A DNA stretch of 64,000 bases. It comes from Vibrio marisflavi CECT 7928. GTDB lineage: Bacteria > Pseudomonadota > Gammaproteobacteria > Enterobacterales > Vibrionaceae. The notes beneath the pieces are model-generated. The model searched no databases. It was not told where the DNA came from and was given only the letters and a program-made list of their open reading frames with translations. The position numbers and the translations under genes are program-made. The stretch is taken from the NCBI RefSeq assembly GCF_921294215.1, contig NZ_CAKLDM010000002.1, positions 310,001-374,000 on the forward strand, written 5' to 3'. This document shows, one piece after another, positions 48,480 to 58,203 of the stretch (positions are counted from its first letter, which is position 1; each line of letters begins with the position of its first letter).

Positions 48480-48902
48480 CTATTGCCAGCATTGACTTGG
48501 AGTGCTTTCTCCTAGTTGATTGATGCTAAGTGCCGAGTAGCCTTCCCCCGAGCAAGTATCATTTTCTTGTCCAGAGCCAGAAACAGGTGTTGCTGTAATG
48601 GTGTAACTTGAATCGGTTGTTGCTATGGAAATTTGGTAGCGTGCTTGATCAGTTGTGCAGAAGTCTTGGCATACTCCGTTGTCAGAAACAGACTGAGCAT
48701 CGTAGCCGTCTTGATAGTTCGATTCTAAATACAGTTGTAAACGGCCTATGTCAGAGATAGCCTGCTGGCGATGAGCTTTTCGTATGTATTGGTTGTACGC
48801 TGGGGATACAATACTCGTTAGTAAACCAATGATGGTAACAACGAAGAGTAATTCGAGCAAAGTCATACCACTTACGAAGTTTATTTTTAGTTTTTCATTC
48901 AT
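48480..48902 (-). CDS. Type IV minor pilin (PilE-like)
   Basis: Prepilin-type protein of the type IV pilus or competence pilus. The leader is cleaved at G12/M13 (SGMTLLELLFVVTIIGLL), with the glutamate at mature +5. A hydrophobic helix is followed by a globular domain with four cysteines (GVCQDFC, DTCSGEG and C-terminal QCW), the last pair forming a D-loop-like element. At 140 residues it resembles PilE minor pilins. It is divergent from the fimT-pilV operon and convergent with dnaJ. Confidence 0.85.
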   Translation of the reverse strand: MNEKLKINFVSGMTLLELLFVVTIIGLLTSIVSPAYNQYIRKAHRQQAISDIGRLQLYLESNYQDGYDAQSVSDNGVCQDFCTTDQARYQISIATTDSSYTITATPVSGSGQENDTCSGEGYSALSINQLGESTPSQCWQ

Positions 48903-49011
48903 TACCTTGAATACCTTCCATGAATCTTTTTCGTCTTTTATCGCTATTGTGTCTCGCGTGTTAGCGTCAACCTAGACTGGTTTTTTTTTGACTGAGATGA
49001 GTACATAGGTT

Positions 49012-49512
49012 TTGCGACAGAGCATTGGATTTACCTTATTGGAGTGCTTGATAACTCTGGTGCTATTGACCTGCTTGCTGTCTTGGGCGGCCCCAAGTTT
49101 TAACCAGCTTCTTGATAGTCGTAAGGTCATTCGCTTTGCTAGTGAGTTAGTCGGACTTACTTATCTAGCTAAATCTGAAGCAATCTATCGCAATCAAAAC
49201 TTATGGTTGCATTTACCCAACTCAACCAGCAGCGATAGCTGGTCCATTAGTTTAAATACTGGTCAAGAGTCTGATGCTGAAACTATTTCTCTATTGTCTG
49301 GGGAGCCGTACCGAACTCTGGTGATAGAGAGTACTTACCAAGACAACCAGATTAAGTTTTATCCAAGGAGAGGCAAAGTAGCTAGCGGCAATGTCACCTT
49401 CTATTCATCATTGCAACCAGACAAAAAACTAAAGCTGATCACTTCTTATAGTGCGGGAAGAGTTCGATTATGCTCAGTAACAGGCAGTAGTTATGGCTAC
49501 ACAGAATGTTAA
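49012..49512 (+). CDS. Type IV minor pilin FimT/GspH-like (TTG start)
   Basis: Prepilin with a very short leader cleaved at G6/F7 (SIGFTLLECLITLVLL), glutamate at +5. The GspH/FimT C-terminal domain has FYPRRGKVASGNVTFY and the ending RLCSVTGSSYGYTEC. In other naturally competent bacteria FimT was shown to bind DNA. The only start downstream of an in-frame stop is TTG 49012. It overlaps the next pilin gene by 20 bases, first gene of a four-gene unit. Confidence 0.82.
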   Translation: MRQSIGFTLLECLITLVLLTCLLSWAAPSFNQLLDSRKVIRFASELVGLTYLAKSEAIYRNQNLWLHLPNSTSSDSWSISLNTGQESDAETISLLSGEPYRTLVIESTYQDNQIKFYPRRGKVASGNVTFYSSLQPDKKLKLITSYSAGRVRLCSVTGSSYGYTEC

Positions 49513-50116
49513 TTGCTTTGGCTATAGCACTTTGGAATTGCTCGTATCATCGGCTATAGGTGTCATTGTTCTTTCCATAGTTTCCAATCTATTTTTTACC
49601 AGCCAAAGTTTATCCTCCTATCGCACTCAGCAGTTAACACTTGAACAGAAAGTATCTGCACTTTTAATGCAAATTAAGCAGGATATTCAAAGGGCTGGTT
49701 ATGACGGTACAGACAGTACTCGAACTTTCTTATCCGGAGCGACATTGCCACTGGTCACGACCTCTGACTCACTTGCCTACGCTTATCGAATTGATATAGA
49801 TAGTGATGAAGCATTTCAAAACATCGCTTATTACTACGACACTGAAACGAGTTCATCGAATAGAATAAAGTATTGTGAGAAGACCTCCGCCGAACCGTTA
49901 AGTTTCGAGCAGGCAACAACGTCTGGTGTTGGTGGGTTCTGTTACTCGGTATTTGATTCCAATTATATTAATGTAGATGAGTTTGTAGTTTCTAGTGAGC
50001 TCATTGCCAGTTCGGCTTTTTCCAGTCAATTGCATACGATCACTCTAGAAGCGTCTCTGGTTGAGTTATCCGATATTTCAGTCTCCAGCTCAATATCCTT
50101 ATTGCAGAGAAATTGA
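49493..50116 (+). CDS. Type IV minor pilin PilW-like
   Basis: Prepilin with cleavage G10/Y11 (CFGYSTLELLVSSAIGVIVL) and glutamate at +5. The extended helix carries the PilW-like stretch KVSALLMQIKQDIQRAGYDGT. Length 207 is somewhat short for PilW. It begins inside the fimT-like gene (20-base overlap) and ends one base before the next gene, so all are translationally linked. Confidence 0.82.
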   Translation: MATQNVNCFGYSTLELLVSSAIGVIVLSIVSNLFFTSQSLSSYRTQQLTLEQKVSALLMQIKQDIQRAGYDGTDSTRTFLSGATLPLVTTSDSLAYAYRIDIDSDEAFQNIAYYYDTETSSSNRIKYCEKTSAEPLSFEQATTSGVGGFCYSVFDSNYINVDEFVVSSELIASSAFSSQLHTITLEASLVELSDISVSSSISLLQRN

Positions 50117-50117
50117 A

Positions 50118-50534
50118 ATGAACTATAGAAACACGGGTTTTTCAACTTTATTGGTTACTTCAATGCTCCTGTCCGCGATGCTTCTCTTAACCCTTGGACT
50201 TTATAAAAGTGCTTTCTTGAATATCAAACAGATCCAGAACCAAATAAGCTACCGGAAGAACTATTGGTATGCTGAAGGTGGCCTTGAATGTGCCTTTGCG
50301 TATCTCCAATATCATGAAAGCGTAACCGGCTCGGCCAGTTTCTGCGAGCAATTAGACCACTCTGTTCAAGTTACCGAGTTGGGAGAGAATTACTACCAGT
50401 TAGAATCAAGCCGTGGTTATGTGTTGCTAACCCGCAATGTAGTGATTTCTTATGGTGATACAGAGGGTGAGGAGTCTAGTAGCGCCAATATCTTTCATGC
50501 TCAGTGGCAAAAAGGCTCTTGGTATGAGCACTGA
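50118..50534 (+). CDS. Type IV minor pilin PilX-like
   Basis: Prepilin-like protein cleaved at G7/F8 (RNTGFSTLLVTSMLL). The +5 residue is leucine rather than glutamate, a feature of tip-located PilX/GspK-type subunits. The YAEGGLECAFAYLQY stretch is typical of PilX. The start ATG 50118 is chosen over an upstream 50061 that lies inside pilW. 138 residues; overlaps pilV by 11 bases. Confidence 0.8.
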   Translation: MNYRNTGFSTLLVTSMLLSAMLLLTLGLYKSAFLNIKQIQNQISYRKNYWYAEGGLECAFAYLQYHESVTGSASFCEQLDHSVQVTELGENYYQLESSRGYVLLTRNVVISYGDTEGEESSSANIFHAQWQKGSWYEH

Positions 50535-50973
50535 TAAAAGATCAGGTCGCACGACAGTGAAGGTGTGTAAATATCGGGGCTTTTCCTTTTTAGAGATACT
50601 GATAGCGCTTTTGTGTTTAAGCTTTGCTACCTTATCTTTAACTAAGTTGCAGGTGTACGTGGAGAAAAGCACTGAGCTTGCCGCTGATAGATTGCAGGCA
50701 CTTCACTTAGTAGAAGATAAACTAGAGTGGTTTAGAACACGCGGAGCATCGAGTGAATACTCATCAATGACGCCAGCAGGTTTTTCTCAGGATCTTGTGT
50801 CTAGTGAGGAGCAAGTGAGTGACAAGTATTTGATGAGTTGGACATCAGAGAGCGCTGGGTTATCTGAATCACTTAAGCGTGTGACAGTGGCCGTGAGTTG
50901 GGTGGATAGGTTTGGCCAGCCGCAAGAGGTTAGCCTCAATACTCTGATTGCACAATCTAGCGAGTTTGACTGA
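50524..50973 (+). CDS. Type IV minor pilin PilV-like
   Basis: Prepilin with an 18-residue basic leader cleaved at G19/F20 (YRGFSFLEILIALLCLSF) and glutamate at +5. The length of 149 and the motif ADRLQALHLVEDKLEWFRTRG fit PilV. ATG 50524 overlaps the previous gene by 11 bases. Last gene of the minor-pilin unit; tadA follows after 63 bases with no obvious terminator between. Confidence 0.8.
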   Translation: MSTDKRSGRTTVKVCKYRGFSFLEILIALLCLSFATLSLTKLQVYVEKSTELAADRLQALHLVEDKLEWFRTRGASSEYSSMTPAGFSQDLVSSEEQVSDKYLMSWTSESAGLSESLKRVTVAVSWVDRFGQPQEVSLNTLIAQSSEFD

Positions 50974-51036
50974 ACGGTGTGGTAGGATAGCCGCATCACG
51001 TCCTAGGTTTATTCATTTCATAATGTGAGGGTAGGT

Positions 51037-51534
51037 TTGCAGCATTCTTTTTCCGAGTTAGATAAACAGTTTATGCAACGAGCATTGGAGCTTGCTAAAA
51101 ATGCAGAAAGCGAGGGAGAAGTACCTGTTGGTGCTGTGTTGGTACAAGATGGTGACATCATTGCTGAAGGTTGGAACCGCTCTATAACATGTCATGATGC
51201 GACGGCGCACGCCGAAATACAAACACTGCGCAAAGCTGGTGAAGCGTTATCTAACTATCGCCTATTAGATACAACCCTTTACGTGACTCTTGAACCTTGT
51301 CCAATGTGCGCTGGAGCTTTACTGCATAGCAGAGTGAAACGTGTTGTGTTTGGCGCTTATGATCTTAAAGCTGGTGCGGCAGGAACAGTACTGAACTTGT
51401 TTGAGGGGCAAGCGGCCTATCATTATGCTGATGTAGAAGGTGGTTTGATGGAGCAAGAATGCCGAGAAATGCTACAAGCATTTTTTAAGCGTCGTCGAAA
51501 AGAGATCAAAGAGAAGAAGAAACAAGGGCTTTAG
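51037..51534 (+). CDS. tadA: tRNA-specific adenosine deaminase TadA (TTG start likely)
   Basis: Deaminates A34 to inosine in tRNA-Arg(ACG); essential in E. coli. The zinc site is HAE (with the catalytic Glu, TAHAEIQTLR) plus PCPMCAGALLHSR. TLYVTLEPC and GAYDLKAGAAGT are family motifs. The frame opens at GTG 51025, which lacks a ribosome site, whereas TTG 51037 has GAGGG six bases upstream and gives 165 residues, near E. coli (167). Follows the pilins on the same strand. Confidence 0.93.
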   Translation: MQHSFSELDKQFMQRALELAKNAESEGEVPVGAVLVQDGDIIAEGWNRSITCHDATAHAEIQTLRKAGEALSNYRLLDTTLYVTLEPCPMCAGALLHSRVKRVVFGAYDLKAGAAGTVLNLFEGQAAYHYADVEGGLMEQECREMLQAFFKRRRKEIKEKKKQGL

Positions 51535-51543
51535 GAAAGTTAG

Positions 51544-51580
51544 GCAAACATCCGTTAGACAGATGCTTGCATTCTTTTTT
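51544..51580 (+). terminator. Terminator after tadA
   Basis: GCAAACATC (51544-51552) pairs with GATGCTTGC (51562-51570), with one G-T pair, then ATTCTTTTTT. Confidence 0.82.
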
Positions 51581-51588
51581 AACGTCAC

Positions 51589-51720
51589 TTAAACAGCGAC
51601 AAATTGTTTGTATGCTCGATTTCGCCAAATAACTTTTTTCTTGTTATTTGCTAACATGCGTTTGCGCCGATTGGCGGAGGCAGTTTGGCTGAGGCGTTTC
51701 GAGCGCATTTTGCGTTTCAT
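51589..51720 (-). CDS. Tiny very basic hypothetical protein (43 aa)
   Basis: A short minus-strand frame encoding MKRKMRSKRLSQTASANRRK then a further basic stretch and WRNRAYKQFVAV; about 14 of 43 residues are Lys or Arg. It has a GAGG ribosome site eight bases before ATG 51720 and a TATAAT sequence just upstream of that. It sits between tadA (convergent) and mltF (same strand, upstream). Composition resembles small ribosome- or nucleic-acid-binding proteins. No family is recognised; function unknown. An overlapping 82-codon plus-strand frame looks like its shadow. Confidence 0.5.
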   Translation of the reverse strand: MKRKMRSKRLSQTASANRRKRMLANNKKKVIWRNRAYKQFVAV

Positions 51721-51951
51721 AATACAACCTCGAATTATACAACAAATGTATTTTCACTTAGATGAAGATGAAAAATACGATACCTGTATATATATGGAAT
51801 GTTACCAACGTATGACACGCGGAAGGAGATCCCGCTTAAACGTGATATTGAGGTGATTTTAACCAGTTTTACTCCCGAAGTGAAGTTCTTTATCGCTTGC
51901 GAGAAGGTAGAGAACAGTTGACATGCCTATCTATCTGCTCTCCATTCAATC

Positions 51952-53499
51952 CTAATTTGCTTCTGGCCCTTTCAACTGATTTGGATCTTGCGTGTCAGAA
52001 GATGTGACGTCCTCTGCTTGAGAAGCGGTGGCACTTGGTACTTGTATCACTTGTAAGTCATCAACGCTTGCGTCGGTAGGTGACGTTGTTGTGTAGCTTT
52101 GATCGACGTGACCGATAATGCTTTGGTAGTAGCGACGAATATTTTCTACATAGTCTCTTGCTTCATCTCCGCGAGCATACCCATAGCGCGTTTTACTGTA
52201 ATACTTCTTCTGCTTAAGCAGAGGTAATCGATCTTTAACATCACCCCAAGCATCGGGATTAGCCCCTTGCTGTTTGGTTAAGCGACGGGCATCCATCATG
52301 TGGCCAAAGCCCATGTTGTAAGAAGCAAGAGCAAACCAGATTTTTTCGTGGTCATTAATGCTGTCTGGGACTCTTTGTACCATGCGACGAAGGTATTCCA
52401 CACCGCCTCGGACCGATTGTTCTGGATTTAGGCGATTGGTGACCCCGACACTTTTCGCTGTGGGTAACGTCAGCATCATCATGCCACGAACACCAGTAGG
52501 AGAAATTGCTCGCGGGTTCCAGTGAGATTCTTGATACGCGATTGCTGCTATAAGTCGCCAGTCAAAGTTACCTGCAAACTCTTTGAAGATTGGTTCCCAC
52601 TTCGGAAGTTTTCCTTCTAGTGCTCGAATAAAGGCACGAGTGTCTACATAATCAAATGTGTTGATGTGACCAATGTACTTTTCTTCTAACGTGGCAAGCT
52701 GACCTGATTGTTTCAAATTCCCAAAAAACTCAATCATCAGTGCATACAGGCTTTCATCGTCAGAACGGCGTAAATACCACGATATCGGTTGGTCTTCAGT
52801 CAGTTCAAAGGCAGAGGCAAGGTTTGGGTAGATTCGCTGTGACATGGAGAGCTCGACAGAATCAGCGACCGTAAAGTCGATTTGTCCTTCAGAAACTTGC
52901 TTAAGCAGCTCATTTACGTCAGCTTGCGTTTCCGCTTTGAATTGTAGTTTAGGGTTATCTTTTTGTAGGTCAGTCAAAGTGCTATTGAAGTGAGAGTCAC
53001 CAACCACTTCAAAAATTGGTTTTCCATCGTTTTTCTCGATTAGATCTGGCTGTTTGGCTATGAGGTCTTTTAAACTTCTCGGTTTCCAGCTTCCAGTTTT
53101 GTAGACAAGTTGTTGGCTGACATAGTAGTAGGCGGGGCCTGCTCGAAACTGTTTCAGTCGCTCTTCTGATGGGCTGATGCCTGCGGCAATAATATCGATA
53201 TCACCGTGCTTTAGCGCGGGATAGAGTGTAGAAACACGATATGCAGGCTTCATTTCCAGTTTAACGCCAAGCTCGTCGGCAAATTTACGAGCCAGTTCGT
53301 AATCAACTCCAGCTGGACCATCAGGACCAATATAATATGAAATCTGATTGTTTAACGTGCCGACTCTTAGTACACCACGCTCTCGAATCTGGTCGAGTTC
53401 GCTTTTAGGCTTAGACTCAATTTGACATCCAGCTAACAGGATCGAAATGGCGGCGATAGCGAAAGTGTTTTTAACGCGGCGAAAACAAAACTTATACAT
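51952..53499 (-). CDS. mltF: Membrane-bound lytic murein transglycosylase F
   Basis: Outer-membrane-anchored peptidoglycan lytic transglycosylase. The lipobox LAGC places the acylated cysteine at residue 25. An SBP_bac_3-like ABC solute-binding domain (about 43-270; RGVLRVGTLNNQISYYIG) precedes the SLT domain (about 290-450) with the catalytic glutamate in AYQESHWNP and the motif ASYNMGFGHMMDARRL. The C-terminal tail is Ser/Thr/Asp-rich and disordered. The 515 residues match E. coli MltF (518). Divergent from purL. Confidence 0.96.
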   Translation of the reverse strand: MYKFCFRRVKNTFAIAAISILLAGCQIESKPKSELDQIRERGVLRVGTLNNQISYYIGPDGPAGVDYELARKFADELGVKLEMKPAYRVSTLYPALKHGDIDIIAAGISPSEERLKQFRAGPAYYYVSQQLVYKTGSWKPRSLKDLIAKQPDLIEKNDGKPIFEVVGDSHFNSTLTDLQKDNPKLQFKAETQADVNELLKQVSEGQIDFTVADSVELSMSQRIYPNLASAFELTEDQPISWYLRRSDDESLYALMIEFFGNLKQSGQLATLEEKYIGHINTFDYVDTRAFIRALEGKLPKWEPIFKEFAGNFDWRLIAAIAYQESHWNPRAISPTGVRGMMMLTLPTAKSVGVTNRLNPEQSVRGGVEYLRRMVQRVPDSINDHEKIWFALASYNMGFGHMMDARRLTKQQGANPDAWGDVKDRLPLLKQKKYYSKTRYGYARGDEARDYVENIRRYYQSIIGHVDQSYTTTSPTDASVDDLQVIQVPSATASQAEDVTSSDTQDPNQLKGPEAN

Positions 53500-53827
53500 T
53501 AAACAAAATTCTCATACTTCCTTGGTTCTGAATAACCTCTCCAAAACAGCTACGTAATCACTCTTATATCAAAGTGATAGGTAATGGCAAAGTTAATTCC
53601 CTTGCATAATTTATATCTTTCTATTCGTGTTATCTATAAACACACAGCAAACTGCGACGAAAAAAATGACGCAAACGGTTGCTTTAAGTGTTACATCACT
53701 AAACTAAATCCTTTATAATGCGCTCGAAAACCATAGGTGCTATTGGCATAAGTTTGGTGAGTTTTTGTTTAACTCTTTGAATTTATAGCAATATTAACTT
53801 AATCAACTGCATAAGAGACCTAAGCAC
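53500..53827. promoter_or_regulatory. Divergent mltF/purL region with PurR operator and purL promoter
   Basis: ACGCAAACGGTTGCTT at 53669-53684 agrees with the PurR consensus ANGCAANCGNTTNCNT at every specified position. A perfect -10 TATAAT lies at 53714-53719 with a poor -35 (TTACAT, 53691-53696) 17 bases upstream. The operator sits just upstream of the -35. The rest of the 328-base gap shows nothing else recognisable. Confidence 0.82.
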
Positions 53828-56800
53828 ATGAGAATTTTGCGTGGCTCCCCAGCTCTTTCAGAGTTTCGTGTTAACAAACTACTAGAACTTTGCCGTGAAC
53901 AACAACTGCCAGTCACTGATATATACGCAGAGTTTATGCACTTTGCTGATCTAAATGCAGACCTCGATGATACAGAGATCGAGAGATTAGAAAAGCTGTT
54001 AACGTATGGCCCAACTATTGAAGAGCATAAGCCAGAAGGACTTTTGCTTCTCGTAACTCCTCGCCCGGGCACAATTTCTCCTTGGTCTTCTAAGTCCACA
54101 GACATCGCTCACAACTGCGGCTTAAACAAAGTTAAGCGACTTGAGCGTGGTACCGCTTACTACATAGAGTCTTCAACTGAATTGTCAGAAGAGCAAGTCT
54201 CAGTCGTCAAATCTCTGATCCATGATCGCATGATGGAATCTATTGTCGATGATTTTGAATCGGCACAAGCACTATTCACTGTTGCTGAGCCAGCGCCAGT
54301 TGCTGACGTAGACATCCTAGCAGGTGGCCGTGCTGCACTCGAAGAAGCGAACGTTTCTTTAGGCCTAGCACTAGCAGAAGATGAAATCGACTACTTGGTA
54401 GAGAACTTCATTAAGCTTGGTCGTAATCCAAACGACATCGAGCTAATGATGTTTGCCCAAGCCAACTCTGAGCATTGCCGACACAAAATCTTCAATGCTG
54501 ATTGGACAATCGATGGCGTTAAGCAAGACAAGTCTCTGTTCAAAATGATCAAGAACACTTACGAGACAACACCTGATCACGTACTTTCTGCTTACAAAGA
54601 CAACGCAGCAGTAATGACTGGCTCTAATGTAGGTCGTTTCTTCCCAGATCCAGAATCTCGTCAATATAACTATCACCAAGAAGACGCGCACATCTTGATG
54701 AAAGTCGAAACGCACAACCACCCAACGGCAATTTCTCCTTGGCCGGGCGCTTCAACAGGCTCTGGTGGTGAGATTCGTGATGAAGGCGCAACAGGTATCG
54801 GTGGTAAACCAAAAGCTGGCCTTGTAGGTTTCACAACTTCAAACCTACGCATTCCAAACTACGTGCAGCCTTGGGAAACTGATTTCGGTAAGCCAGGTCG
54901 TATTGTAAATGCTCTAGATATCATGCTGGAAGGTCCTCTAGGTGGCGCGGCATTTAACAATGAATTTGGTCGTCCAAACCTTCTAGGTTATTTCCGTACC
55001 TACGAAGAAAAAGTGACTTCTCACGCAGGTGAAGAGGTTCGTGGTTACCACAAACCAATCATGATTGCTGGCGGTATGGGTAACATCCGTGATGAGCACG
55101 TTCAGAAGAAAGAGATCCCAGTGGGTGCGAAACTTATCGTACTGGGCGGCCCTGCAATGAACATCGGTCTTGGTGGGGGCGCTGCTTCTTCTATGGCTTC
55201 TGGTCAATCGGCTGAAGATTTAGACTTTGCTTCTGTTCAACGTGAAAACCCAGAGATGGAACGCCGTTGTCAGGAAGTGATCGACCGTTGTTGGCAGCTA
55301 GGTGATGACAACCCAATTGCGTTTATCCACGATGTGGGCGCTGGTGGTATCTCGAACGCACTACCTGAGCTAGTCGATGATGGCGAACGTGGCGGTAAAT
55401 TCCAATTGCGTGATGTACCAAATGATGAGCCGGGTATGAGCCCACTAGAAATTTGGTGTAACGAATCTCAAGAACGTTATGTAATGGCGGTTGCTCCAGA
55501 AAACATGGAACAATTTGACGCTATCTGTAAGCGTGAACGTGCACCATACGCGGTAGTCGGTGAAGCTACTGAAGAACGTCACCTAACTTTAGAAGACTCG
55601 CACTTCGACAATACGCCAATTGATATGCCAATGGATATTTTGCTTGGTAAGCCACCTAAGATGAGCCGCGAAGCGGAAACATTGAAAGTGGAAAGTCCTG
55701 CAATCGAGCGCTCTGGCATCGAACTTAACGAAGCAGCTGACCGCGTGCTTCGTTTGCCAACCGTTGCTGAGAAAACATTCCTGATCACTATTGGTGACCG
55801 TTCTGTAACGGGTTTGGTTGCTCGTGACCAAATGGTTGGCCCTTGGCAGGTGCCTGTAGCAAACTGCGCAGTAACCGCAGCAAGTTACGACACTTACCAT
55901 GGTGAAGCAATGTCAATGGGTGAGCGCACGCCAGTCGCTCTACTAGACTTTGGCGCTTCTGCTCGTCTAGCTGTTGGTGAGTCTTTAACTAACATTGCTG
56001 CGACTGACATCGGTGATATTAAACACATCAAACTGTCAGCAAACTGGATGTCTCCAGCTGGCCACCCGGGTGAAGACGCTGGCCTTTACGAAGCGGTTAA
56101 AGCGGTGGGCGAAGAGCTGTGTCCTGCACTTGGCCTGACTATTCCGGTAGGTAAAGACTCAATGTCGATGAAGACCAAGTGGGAAGATAGCGGCGAGAGC
56201 AAAGAAGTAACGTCTCCACTTTCACTTGTTATCACAGCGTTTGGCCGTGTTGAAGATGTACGTAAGACAGTTACTCCGCAGCTACGCACAGACAAAGGTG
56301 AAACGAGCCTTGTTCTTATCGACCTAGGTAACGGCAAAAACCGCCTAGGTGCGACAGCACTAGCGCAAGTTTACAAGCAACTTGGTGATAAACCTGCTGA
56401 TGTCGACAATGCAGAGCAGCTAAAAGGCTTCTTCAATGCAATGCAGACTTTAGTTCGTGATGACAAGCTAGTGGCTTATCACGATAAAGGTGATGGCGGT
56501 CTATTTGTTACTCTTGCTGAAATGGCATTCGCTGGTCACTGTGGTGTGAAAGCAAACATCGAAGCATTGGGCGAAGATACGCTAGCGGCACTATTTAACG
56601 AAGAGCTAGGTGCGGTTGTTCAAGTTCAAAACGAGCAACTTGACGCTGTAATGGCAGTATTGGCTGAGCAAGGCCTTCAAAGCTGTTCACATGTTATCGG
56701 TCAAGTTGAAGACTCTGATGAATTTGTTATCACAGCTGGAAACACTGAAATCTTGAATCGTTCTCGTACAGAGCTTCGTACTATCTGGGCGGAAACAACC

Positions 56801-57721
56801 CATAAGATGCAGGCTTTACGTGATAACCCAGCTTGTGCTGACCAAGAGTTTGAAGCGAAGAAAGATAACTCAGATCCAGGTCTGAACGTATCGCTAAGCT
56901 ATGACGTGAACGAAGACATTGCTGCGCCATATATCTTGAAAGGCGCGAAGCCCAAAATGGCAATCTTACGTGAGCAGGGCGTTAACTCACATGTTGAAAT
57001 GGCAGCTGCATTTGACCGTGCAGGCTTCGAATCTGTTGATATCCATATGAGTGATATCCTAACAGGCCAAGCTGTACTGGATGAGTACAAAGGTCTAGTT
57101 GCTTGCGGTGGCTTCTCTTACGGTGATGTACTTGGTGCTGGTGAAGGTTGGGCAAAATCTGTTCTGTTCAACGCGCAAGCTCGTGAACAGTTTGAAGGCT
57201 TCTTCAAGCGTGAAGACACCTTCTCTCTAGGTGTGTGTAACGGCTGTCAGATGCTCTCTAACTTGAAAGAGTTGATACCAGGTGCAGATTTATGGCCACG
57301 TTTTGTGCGCAACGAATCTGAGCGTTTTGAAGCTCGTTTCAGCTTAGTGGAAGTTCAGCAATCTGATTCTGTATTCTTCAATGGCATGGCTAACTCTCGC
57401 ATGCCAATCGCAGTTTCTCACGGTGAAGGTCGTGTTGAAGTTCGTGACAGCGAGCACCTAGCAGCGATTGAGAACTCTGGTACGGTTGCACTGCGTTATG
57501 TTGATAACAACGGCAACGCGACTCAGCAATATCCAAACAACCCGAACGGCTCACCAAACGCTATCACAGGTTTAACCACGACTGATGGCCGTGTGACTAT
57601 CATGATGCCACACCCAGAGCGTGTATTCCGTACAGTGGCTAACTCATGGGCACCAGAAGGTTGGGGCGAAAACGGCGCTTGGATGAGAATGTTCCAAAAT
57701 GCGCGTAAGAATATCGGCTAA
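53828..57721 (+). CDS. purL: Phosphoribosylformylglycinamidine synthase
   Basis: Large single-chain FGAM synthase, step four of de novo purine synthesis; cytosolic. Order: N-terminal PurS-like domain (1-150), linker, FGAM synthase domain with [17 protein letters not shown] and [20 protein letters not shown] motifs, then a C-terminal class I glutamine amidotransferase (from about 1040) with [17 protein letters not shown] and the nucleophile elbow GVCNGCQ. The 1297 residues equal the E. coli enzyme (1295). PurR box upstream, strong terminator downstream. Confidence 0.99.
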   Translation: MRILRGSPALSEFRVNKLLELCREQQLPVTDIYAEFMHFADLNADLDDTEIERLEKLLTYGPTIEEHKPEGLLLLVTPRPGTISPWSSKSTDIAHNCGLNKVKRLERGTAYYIESSTELSEEQVSVVKSLIHDRMMESIVDDFESAQALFTVAEPAPVADVDILAGGRAALEEANVSLGLALAEDEIDYLVENFIKLGRNPNDIELMMFAQANSEHCRHKIFNADWTIDGVKQDKSLFKMIKNTYETTPDHVLSAYKDNAAVMTGSNVGRFFPDPESRQYNYHQEDAHILMKVETHNHPTAISPWPGASTGSGGEIRDEGATGIGGKPKAGLVGFTTSNLRIPNYVQPWETDFGKPGRIVNALDIMLEGPLGGAAFNNEFGRPNLLGYFRTYEEKVTSHAGEEVRGYHKPIMIAGGMGNIRDEHVQKKEIPVGAKLIVLGGPAMNIGLGGGAASSMASGQSAEDLDFASVQRENPEMERRCQEVIDRCWQLGDDNPIAFIHDVGAGGISNALPELVDDGERGGKFQLRDVPNDEPGMSPLEIWCNESQERYVMAVAPENMEQFDAICKRERAPYAVVGEATEERHLTLEDSHFDNTPIDMPMDILLGKPPKMSREAETLKVESPAIERSGIELNEAADRVLRLPTVAEKTFLITIGDRSVTGLVARDQMVGPWQVPVANCAVTAASYDTYHGEAMSMGERTPVALLDFGASARLAVGESLTNIAATDIGDIKHIKLSANWMSPAGHPGEDAGLYEAVKAVGEELCPALGLTIPVGKDSMSMKTKWEDSGESKEVTSPLSLVITAFGRVEDVRKTVTPQLRTDKGETSLVLIDLGNGKNRLGATALAQVYKQLGDKPADVDNAEQLKGFFNAMQTLVRDDKLVAYHDKGDGGLFVTLAEMAFAGHCGVKANIEALGEDTLAALFNEELGAVVQVQNEQLDAVMAVLAEQGLQSCSHVIGQVEDSDEFVITAGNTEILNRSRTELRTIWAETTHKMQALRDNPACADQEFEAKKDNSDPGLNVSLSYDVNEDIAAPYILKGAKPKMAILREQGVNSHVEMAAAFDRAGFESVDIHMSDILTGQAVLDEYKGLVACGGFSYGDVLGAGEGWAKSVLFNAQAREQFEGFFKREDTFSLGVCNGCQMLSNLKELIPGADLWPRFVRNESERFEARFSLVEVQQSDSVFFNGMANSRMPIAVSHGEGRVEVRDSEHLAAIENSGTVALRYVDNNGNATQQYPNNPNGSPNAITGLTTTDGRVTIMMPHPERVFRTVANSWAPEGWGENGAWMRMFQNARKNIG

Positions 57722-57752
57722 TTCCAGTTAGATTAAATAGTCTGAAATAAAT

Positions 57753-57785
57753 AAAGCCGCAGTGTAAAAACTGCGGCTTTTTTAT
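57753..57785 (+). terminator. Rho-independent terminator after purL
   Basis: AAAGCCGCAG (57753-57762), loop TGTAAAAA, CTGCGGCTTT (57771-57780), then TTTATAT. Confidence 0.92.
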
Positions 57786-57805
57786 ATCTGAATCTTCGTT
57801 AGGGG

Positions 57806-57997
57806 TTATCGAAATTGCCCAGCATCAGCCAAAAACTCAAAGCCAGCTTCTGCCAACTTCTTTTCTAATGCTTGTTTACTGATATCAAAAAAAGCAGTTA
57901 GCTTGTTCAAATCACCATCGAAGTCGTCTCGCAGCTTCATGTTAACTATGCTCATTAACATTATCGGATCCATCGTTTCGAAATTAGCAAGGTTCAT
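57806..57997 (-). CDS. DUF4250 domain-containing protein
   Basis: Small cytosolic protein of 63 residues with the DUF4250 hallmark MDPIMLMSIVNMKLRDDF and a helical C-terminus (FFDISKQALEKKLAEAGFEF). Function unknown; the layout hints at a helix-turn-helix-like fold. Its ATG shares one base with the TAA of the upstream yaeP-like gene (TAATG), so translation is coupled. Convergent with purL. Confidence 0.8.
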   Translation of the reverse strand: MNLANFETMDPIMLMSIVNMKLRDDFDGDLNKLTAFFDISKQALEKKLAEAGFEFLADAGQFR

Positions 57998-58203
57998 TAC
58001 TTATCCTCGAAATCTGAAATCAACAGGTTTGCTGCGGCAAACGCTGCTTTCTCACGCGTCTCTTTTGGAAGTGATTCGTCGGCAGCAATATCATTTAGTG
58101 ACTTCACAGCACAGGTGATAGCTTGGGGTATATAGCCCTGATCGCCACTGCCAATTTGAGCATAAATTTCACGAACCAAGTCACAGCAACCGTATACTTG
58201 CAT
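57997..58203 (-). CDS. yaeP: UPF0253 family protein YaeP
   Basis: 68-residue cytosolic protein similar to E. coli YaeP: the shared pattern is [29 protein letters not shown] and [16 protein letters not shown]. Function is unknown. In E. coli yaeP is paired with rof; here its downstream partner is a DUF4250 gene, joined by a one-base stop/start overlap. The start is chosen as ATG 58203, preceded by AGGAAAG. Confidence 0.82.
   Translation of the reverse strand: MQVYGCCDLVREIYAQIGSGDQGYIPQAITCAVKSLNDIAADESLPKETREKAAFAAANLLISDFEDK

Noticed and set aside
51608..51856. 82-codon plus-strand ORF after tadA
   Set aside because: Mostly antisense to the basic 43-codon frame; Arg/Leu-rich shadow composition, no ribosome site.
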